64,000 nucleotides of DNA from Blastococcus_B deserti (lineage in GTDB: Bacteria > Actinomycetota > Actinomycetes > Mycobacteriales > Geodermatophilaceae). The stretch spans positions 62,001 through 126,000 of the forward strand of contig NZ_JBHUHP010000011.1 in assembly GCF_042682525.1 (NCBI RefSeq). The letters run 5' to 3'. Made by a program: the position numbers and the translations under genes. Of this stretch, positions 60,074 through 64,000 are shown one piece after another. Under the pieces are notes generated by a model. That model made no database searches. It was not told where the DNA came from and was given only the letters and a program-made list of their open reading frames with translations. How positions within the stretch are numbered: position 1 is the stretch's first letter; each line of letters starts with the position of its first letter.

Positions 60074-61153
60074 ATGGACCCGGTCGCGCTGCTCCGCGAG
60101 CTCGTCGCACGCGTCACCGTCTCGGGGGAGGCGGGCCCGCAGCGGAACGCCCTGGGGCTGGTGACCGAGGCGCTGCTTGAACGGGCACCGCATCTCGAGG
60201 TCACCACGGGCCGCGACCCGGACCACCCGTGGACGCTGCTGCGCACGCCCACCGATCCGGGCCGGCCGCAGCTGCTGCTGGCCTGCCACGTGGACACCGT
60301 GCCGGTGCCCGACCCCGGCCGCTGGCAGAGCGACCCCTTCGGCGCCGACCTCGACGCCGGGCGGGTGTGGGGGCGGGGTGCGAGCGACATGAAGGCCGGC
60401 CTGGTCGCCGCTGCCGTGGCACTGGGGTCCGCCGATCCGGAGACCCCGATCGCCCTCCTGCTGACCAGCGACGAGGAGATCGGCTCCAAGGGGGCGGCCG
60501 CGGCGGCCGCGGCCCTGGCCGAGCAGCGGATCGGCGCCGTCGTCGTCCCGGAGGCCACGGGGAACCAGGTCGTCCTCGGTCACCGCGGAGCCCTGTGGCT
60601 GGCCGTGCGGACCGCCGGGCGGGCCGCCCACGGCAGCACGCCCGAGCGCGGGCACAACGCCGTCCTGGACCTCGTCGCGCTGCTGGGCCGGGTCGCCGGG
60701 CAGCTGCCGCTGCGCACCGACCCGTTCCTGGGCACCGAGACGTGGAACCCCGGGGTGGTGGCCGGCGGAACCGTGCCCAACGTCGTGCCCGACCGGGCCG
60801 AGGTGCTCGTGGACATGCGGACGGTCGCCGACGGCGGGCCGCTCCTGGCGTGGTGGCGGGCGCAGCCGGAGGTCGCCGACGTCGAGGTGCGGGTGGACCT
60901 GCCGCCGGTGGGCACCCCGGCGGACGACCCCTGGGTGGCCACCCTGCCGGCCCCGGTGCTCCCCGGGCCCGCCACCTACTTCACCGACGCCTCCGTCCTG
61001 GGAGCGGTCGTCCGGGGCGCGCCGATCGTCGTCTGGGGCCCGGGCACTCCCGCGGTCATGCACGCCGTCGACGAGTACGTGGAACTGGCCGAGCTCGAGC
61101 AGGCGACGGCGGCCTTCACCGCCGTGGCCGCGCGCTGGGGCCGCGCCGGCTGA
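60074..61153 (+). CDS. M20 family metallopeptidase (succinyl-diaminopimelate desuccinylase-like)
   Basis: Zinc-dependent amide hydrolase, 359 residues. Metal and catalytic motifs are LLACHVDTVPVPD, GRGASDMKAG, LLTSDEEIGSKG and PEATGNQ, with the dimerisation-domain His in AAHGSTPERGHNA and the final HAVDEYV. DapE would act in lysine and diaminopimelate synthesis; acetylornithine deacetylase is the alternative. It starts one base after the pgm stop, suggesting co-transcription. Confidence 0.85.
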   Translation: MDPVALLRELVARVTVSGEAGPQRNALGLVTEALLERAPHLEVTTGRDPDHPWTLLRTPTDPGRPQLLLACHVDTVPVPDPGRWQSDPFGADLDAGRVWGRGASDMKAGLVAAAVALGSADPETPIALLLTSDEEIGSKGAAAAAAALAEQRIGAVVVPEATGNQVVLGHRGALWLAVRTAGRAAHGSTPERGHNAVLDLVALLGRVAGQLPLRTDPFLGTETWNPGVVAGGTVPNVVPDRAEVLVDMRTVADGGPLLAWWRAQPEVADVEVRVDLPPVGTPADDPWVATLPAPVLPGPATYFTDASVLGAVVRGAPIVVWGPGTPAVMHAVDEYVELAELEQATAAFTAVAARWGRAG

Positions 61154-61158
61154 CCGGC

Positions 61159-62076
61159 TCAGTCGCGCGCCGCGACCCCCCGGCGGCCGTGGCGACGGCG
61201 GGCCTTGTCGGCGTACATCGCGTCGTCGGCCTCCCGGACCACCCGCTCGTACACATCACCGGGGTGGTCGCCGCCGGCCACCGAGCCGATGCCGATGCTC
61301 AGTCCCACCGACACCGTCCGCCCGCCGAGGGCCAGCGGCTCGGTGACCGACGCCCGCAGCCGGTCCGCCAGCACCTCGGCGTCGGCCGGCTCGGTGTTCT
61401 CGCAGACGATGCTGAACTCGTCGCCCCCCAGCCGGGCCGCGGTGTCGCTGGCCCGGAGGACCGACCGGAGCCGCTCCGCAAAGCTGACCAGCACGAGGTC
61501 GCCCATCGGGTGCCCCAGCTCGTCGTTGATGACCTTGAAGCCGTCGAGGTCGGTGATGAGCACGCAGGTGGGGGTGTTCTCCCGGCGGCCCCGCTCCAGC
61601 GCGTGCCAGAGCCGGTCCTGGAACAGCAGCCGGTTGGGCAGTCCGGTCAGCGGGTCGTGCAGCGAGCGGTGGACCAGCTGCGCCTCCAGCGCCTTCCGCT
61701 CGGTGATGTCCTCGACGATCATGACCAGGTGCGCGGCCAGCCCCTCGGGGCTCTCGGCCACCCACGAGGCCGTGACCTGTACGGGGACGTCGCTGCCGTC
61801 GGCCCGCTGCAGCCGGGTCTCGTGGCGCAGCGGCCGGGCCGGCCCGGCGATCCAGGCCGCGAACGCGTCGCCGGCGGCGGATGCGAAGTCCGGGTGCACC
61901 TGGTCGAGCACCGACCTCCCGTGCAGCTCCGCGGAGGTGCGGCCGAGCATCTCGCACAGCGCCGGGTTGGCGTCGACCAGGACGCCGGTGGGGGTGGTGA
62001 GCGCGACGCCCATCGGCGCGTTCGCGAACGCGCTGCGCCGGTCAGCCGCCGGCAGGGGTACGGCCACGTCGATCAC
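61159..62076 (-). CDS. PAS-GGDEF diguanylate cyclase
   Basis: Soluble c-di-GMP synthase, 305 residues. The PAS domain (about 12-130) includes ANPALCEMLGRTSAELHG. The GGDEF domain (about 145-300) keeps the intact active site RLGGDEFSIV and the N-terminal LTGLPNRLLFQDRL. I see no RxxD inhibitory I-site at the expected spacing. There is no membrane segment, so it senses a cytoplasmic signal, possibly redox or a ligand. It converges on the M20 gene. Confidence 0.9.
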   Translation of the reverse strand: MIDVAVPLPAADRRSAFANAPMGVALTTPTGVLVDANPALCEMLGRTSAELHGRSVLDQVHPDFASAAGDAFAAWIAGPARPLRHETRLQRADGSDVPVQVTASWVAESPEGLAAHLVMIVEDITERKALEAQLVHRSLHDPLTGLPNRLLFQDRLWHALERGRRENTPTCVLITDLDGFKVINDELGHPMGDLVLVSFAERLRSVLRASDTAARLGGDEFSIVCENTEPADAEVLADRLRASVTEPLALGGRTVSVGLSIGIGSVAGGDHPGDVYERVVREADDAMYADKARRRHGRRGVAARD

Positions 62077-62225
62077 ACCTCATCTCCTCCCCCACCTCAC
62101 ATCTTGCGCGACCGATAGCCGGAAGGGCGCGCCGGGCGTCACGGAACCGTTCCGGGTCACCCGCCGGGGGGTCACCCCGGAGGTGCAGGATGCGGGGGAC
62201 CACCGACAGTCGAGGAGGAACGCGC

Positions 62226-63161
62226 GTGAACGAGTTCGACCTGGTGCTGCCCGCCGCGGTCGACATCCGCGAGGTCGGCATGCGCGACGGGCTGCAGCTC
62301 GAGGCACCGGTGCCGCTGGAGGGGAAGCTGGCCATGCTGGAGGCGCTCGTGGCCACCGGCGTGCGGCGGATCGAGGCGACGTCCTTCGTCTCCCCCAAGG
62401 CCGTCCCCGCCCTGGCCGATGCCAACCAGGTCGCCGCGGAGCTCTCCCGCTGGGGCGACGTGCACTGGTCGGCGCTGGTGGCCAACGCCCGCGGCGCGGT
62501 CCGCGCCGTCGACGCCGGGGTCGCGCACCTCGAGTACGTCGTCTCGGCCTCCGACGGGCACAGCCGGGCCAACGCGGGCCGGTCGACGGCCGAGGCGGTG
62601 GCGGCGGTCGGCGAGATCGCCGGCCTGGCCCACGGCGCCGGCGGGTCCCTGGAGGTCATCATCGCCACCGCCTGGGACTGCCCCTTCGACGGCCGGACGC
62701 CGATCCCCCGCACCGTCGACGTGGCCCGCGCGGCCGTGACCGCGGGTGCCGACCAGCTGTGCCTGGGCGACACCATCGGCAGCACCGCCCCGCTGCGCGT
62801 GGTGCAGCTGCTCGACGCCGTCCGCCGTGCCTGCCCGGGGATCGCCGTCGGGGTGCACTTCCACGACACCCGCGGCACCGGCCAGGCGAACGCGCTCGCC
62901 GCGATCCAGGCCGGGGTCACCCAGCTGGACTCCTCCGTCGGTGGCCTCGGCGGCTGCCCGTTCGCGCCGGGGGCCAGCGGCAACATCGCTACCGAGGAGC
63001 TGGTCTACCAGCTGGAGGAGTCGGGGGTGCGGACCGGGCTGGACCTCGACGCTGTCCTCGCCGCGGCCCGGGTCACCGAGGAGGCCGTCGGCCACGACCT
63101 GCCCAGTTCGCTCTACCGGGCGGGAGGCCGGTCGGTCCCGCGGCCGCTGGAGGCCCGGTGA
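62226..63161 (+). CDS. Hydroxymethylglutaryl-CoA lyase-like enzyme
   Basis: TIM-barrel acyl-CoA lyase, 311 residues. Motifs are IREVGMRDGLQLE (catalytic Arg-Asp), HFHDTRGTGQANALAA (metal His) and GGLGGCPFAPGASGNIATEE (catalytic Cys loop). GAGGAGGAA precedes the GTG at 62226. The next gene overlaps by GTGA. It probably acts in leucine or branched-chain catabolism, cleaving HMG-CoA or a related 3-hydroxyacyl-CoA. Confidence 0.92.
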   Translation: MNEFDLVLPAAVDIREVGMRDGLQLEAPVPLEGKLAMLEALVATGVRRIEATSFVSPKAVPALADANQVAAELSRWGDVHWSALVANARGAVRAVDAGVAHLEYVVSASDGHSRANAGRSTAEAVAAVGEIAGLAHGAGGSLEVIIATAWDCPFDGRTPIPRTVDVARAAVTAGADQLCLGDTIGSTAPLRVVQLLDAVRRACPGIAVGVHFHDTRGTGQANALAAIQAGVTQLDSSVGGLGGCPFAPGASGNIATEELVYQLEESGVRTGLDLDAVLAAARVTEEAVGHDLPSSLYRAGGRSVPRPLEAR

Positions 63162-63673
63162 CCGTGCCGGACCCCGTGGGCACGCCGCGGATCGTCGACC
63201 CACGGCTCATGCGCGAGGTGCTCGGGCACTTCGCCTCCGGCGTCACCGTGGTCACCGCCGACACCGCCGAGGGCCCGATCGGTTTCACCTGCCAGTCGTT
63301 CAGCTCCCTCTCGCTCGACCCGCCCCTGGTCGCGTTCGCCCCGGCCCGGACGTCGCGCACCTGGGCCCGGCTGCGCGAGATCGGCCGGTTCTGCGTCAAC
63401 GTGCTGGCCGAGGACCAGGACGCCGTCTCGCAGAACTTCGCCCGCTCGGGGGCCGACAAGTTCGCCGGCGTCCGCTGGACGCCGAGCCCCCACGGGTCGC
63501 CGGTCCTCGACGACGTCGTCGCCTGGATCGACGGCCGGCTGTGGGCCGAGTACGACGGTGGCGACCACACCATCGTCGTCGCCCGGGTCTTGGACCTCGG
63601 CGCCCACCCGGACCGGCGGCCGTTGCTCTACCACCGCGGGAGCTACGGCCTGCTGCATCGCAGCGAGGCCTAG
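63158..63673 (+). CDS. Flavin reductase family protein
   Basis: FMN-binding split-barrel protein, 171 residues. It has LGHFASGVTVVTADT, FTCQSFSSLSLDPPLVAFAPA and FCVNVLAEDQDAVSQNFA. It typically reduces flavin with NADH for a partner monooxygenase, but no monooxygenase is visible next to it. Its GTG overlaps the upstream lyase stop, so the two are translationally coupled, an odd pairing. Confidence 0.88.
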   Translation: MTVPDPVGTPRIVDPRLMREVLGHFASGVTVVTADTAEGPIGFTCQSFSSLSLDPPLVAFAPARTSRTWARLREIGRFCVNVLAEDQDAVSQNFARSGADKFAGVRWTPSPHGSPVLDDVVAWIDGRLWAEYDGGDHTIVVARVLDLGAHPDRRPLLYHRGSYGLLHRSEA

Positions 63674-63691
63674 GTTCGGCGCAGCCGCCCC

Positions 63692-64000
63692 TCAGCCGAA
63701 GCGGACGGCGATCAGCGCGACGTCGTCCCGGTGGTCCAGGCCACCGCTCACGGCGGCGTCGCACAGCTCGCGGGGCCCGGCGCCGGGCGGCGCGGCGGCC
63801 AGCCGCTCGCGCAGCTCGGCGATGCCGTGGTCGAGGTCCGCGCCGGGCCGCTCGATCAGCCCGTCGGTGTACGCGACGAGCGTCGAGCCCGGCGGCACCT
63901 CGAGGACCACGGTGTCGCGCTCGATGGCGGTGGCCACGCCGACCAGCATCCCGGTGATTCCCTCCAGCAGCCGCATCTCGCCGTCCGGCGCGCGGAGGAG
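63692..64000 (-). CDS. SpoIIE/PP2C-type phosphatase, C-terminal fragment (runs off the window)
   Basis: The 102 visible residues are the end of a SpoIIE-type protein phosphatase. They include LEVPPGSTLVAYTDGLIERP and the metal-binding Asp pair in LDHRDDVALIAVRFG. The N-terminal part lies beyond the right edge, so domain architecture (often PAS, GAF or response-regulator domains) is unknown. It is convergent with the flavin reductase. Confidence 0.85.
   Translation of the reverse strand, partial: LLRAPDGEMRLLEGITGMLVGVATAIERDTVVLEVPPGSTLVAYTDGLIERPGADLDHGIAELRERLAAAPPGAGPRELCDAAVSGGLDHRDDVALIAVRFG

Noticed and set aside
1..64000. CRISPR array, insertion sequence, prophage or rRNA/tRNA genes
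   Set aside because: No direct-repeat/spacer arrays, transposase or integrase motifs, or tRNA-like cloverleaf sequences with CCA ends were seen on reading both strands; a tRNAscan search would be needed to be certain.

Overview
This window is chromosomal DNA from a very GC-rich actinobacterium, spanning the replication-origin region. Gene order runs dnaN-dnaA-rpmH-rnpA-yidD-yidC-jag-rsmG-parA-parB, then trxA/trxB-murJ-cca, then ino1-ponA-rpsF-ssb-rpsR-rplI-dnaB. From memory this matches the oriC-proximal block of Streptomyces and, with rearrangement, the M. tuberculosis genes around Rv3907c-Rv3924c and Rv0037c-Rv0058. The base composition, proline-rich tails, GTG starts and leaderless-type starts would fit Geodermatophilaceae or relatives (Blastococcus, Modestobacter, Geodermatophilus). 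That family call is inference.

Layout. 1-10.2 kb: dnaN and dnaA on the minus strand with candidate origin DNA on both sides of dnaA, then a plus-strand rpmH-to-parB cluster with two parS sites just before parA. 10.2-22.6 kb: a minus-strand envelope and redox cluster. It contains an ATP-grasp D-Ala-D-Ala-ligase-like protein, a PLP aminotransferase, a CwlM-type amidase homologue, thioredoxin and its reductase, a membrane pseudokinase, MurJ, a DUF6049-type protein and a Nudix hydrolase. 22.6-30.7 kb: cca, a metzincin-like protein, an MFS transporter, YqgE/AlgH, a lipoprotein, inositol-phosphate synthase with a PadR regulator, and DUF5318. 30.9-41.2 kb: a class A PBP (interrupted by a 39-N gap), a membrane glycosyltransferase, a TIM-barrel endonuclease IV-like protein, a secreted protein, rpsF-ssb-rpsR-rplI, RidA and dnaB.

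41.3-64 kb is more accessory. It holds an unknown protein, a fatty-acid desaturase with its ferredoxin reductase and a divergent PucR-type regulator, a toroid protein, a methyltransferase, DNA polymerase IV, a thiMED operon and a zinc alcohol dehydrogenase (each behind its own TPP riboswitch), a DEAH helicase, an alpha/beta hydrolase, an ABC-2 exporter, phosphoglucomutase, an M20 peptidase, a PAS-GGDEF protein, an HMG-CoA-lyase-like enzyme with a flavin reductase, and the end of a SpoIIE-type phosphatase.

Themes that link the genes. (1) Initiation and segregation: dnaA, dnaN, dnaB, parA, parB, five parS-like sites (three inside coding sequence) and DnaA-box-like clusters, including one perfect box upstream of dnaB. 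(2) Lipid II export and its control: MurJ, a pseudokinase-discoidin protein encoded separately but translationally coupled to it, and CwlM. (3) An interspersed hairpin repeat with a GCGAGCCTGCGAG core that sits directly after stop codons. (4) Many genes begin 6-8 bases after a TANNNT box, as expected for leaderless mRNAs. No CRISPR array, insertion sequence, prophage, tRNA or rRNA was seen. I found no clear-cut new multi-gene system; the most unusual signals are the low-GC patch in dnaB centred on a known intein insertion site and the paired TPP riboswitches.
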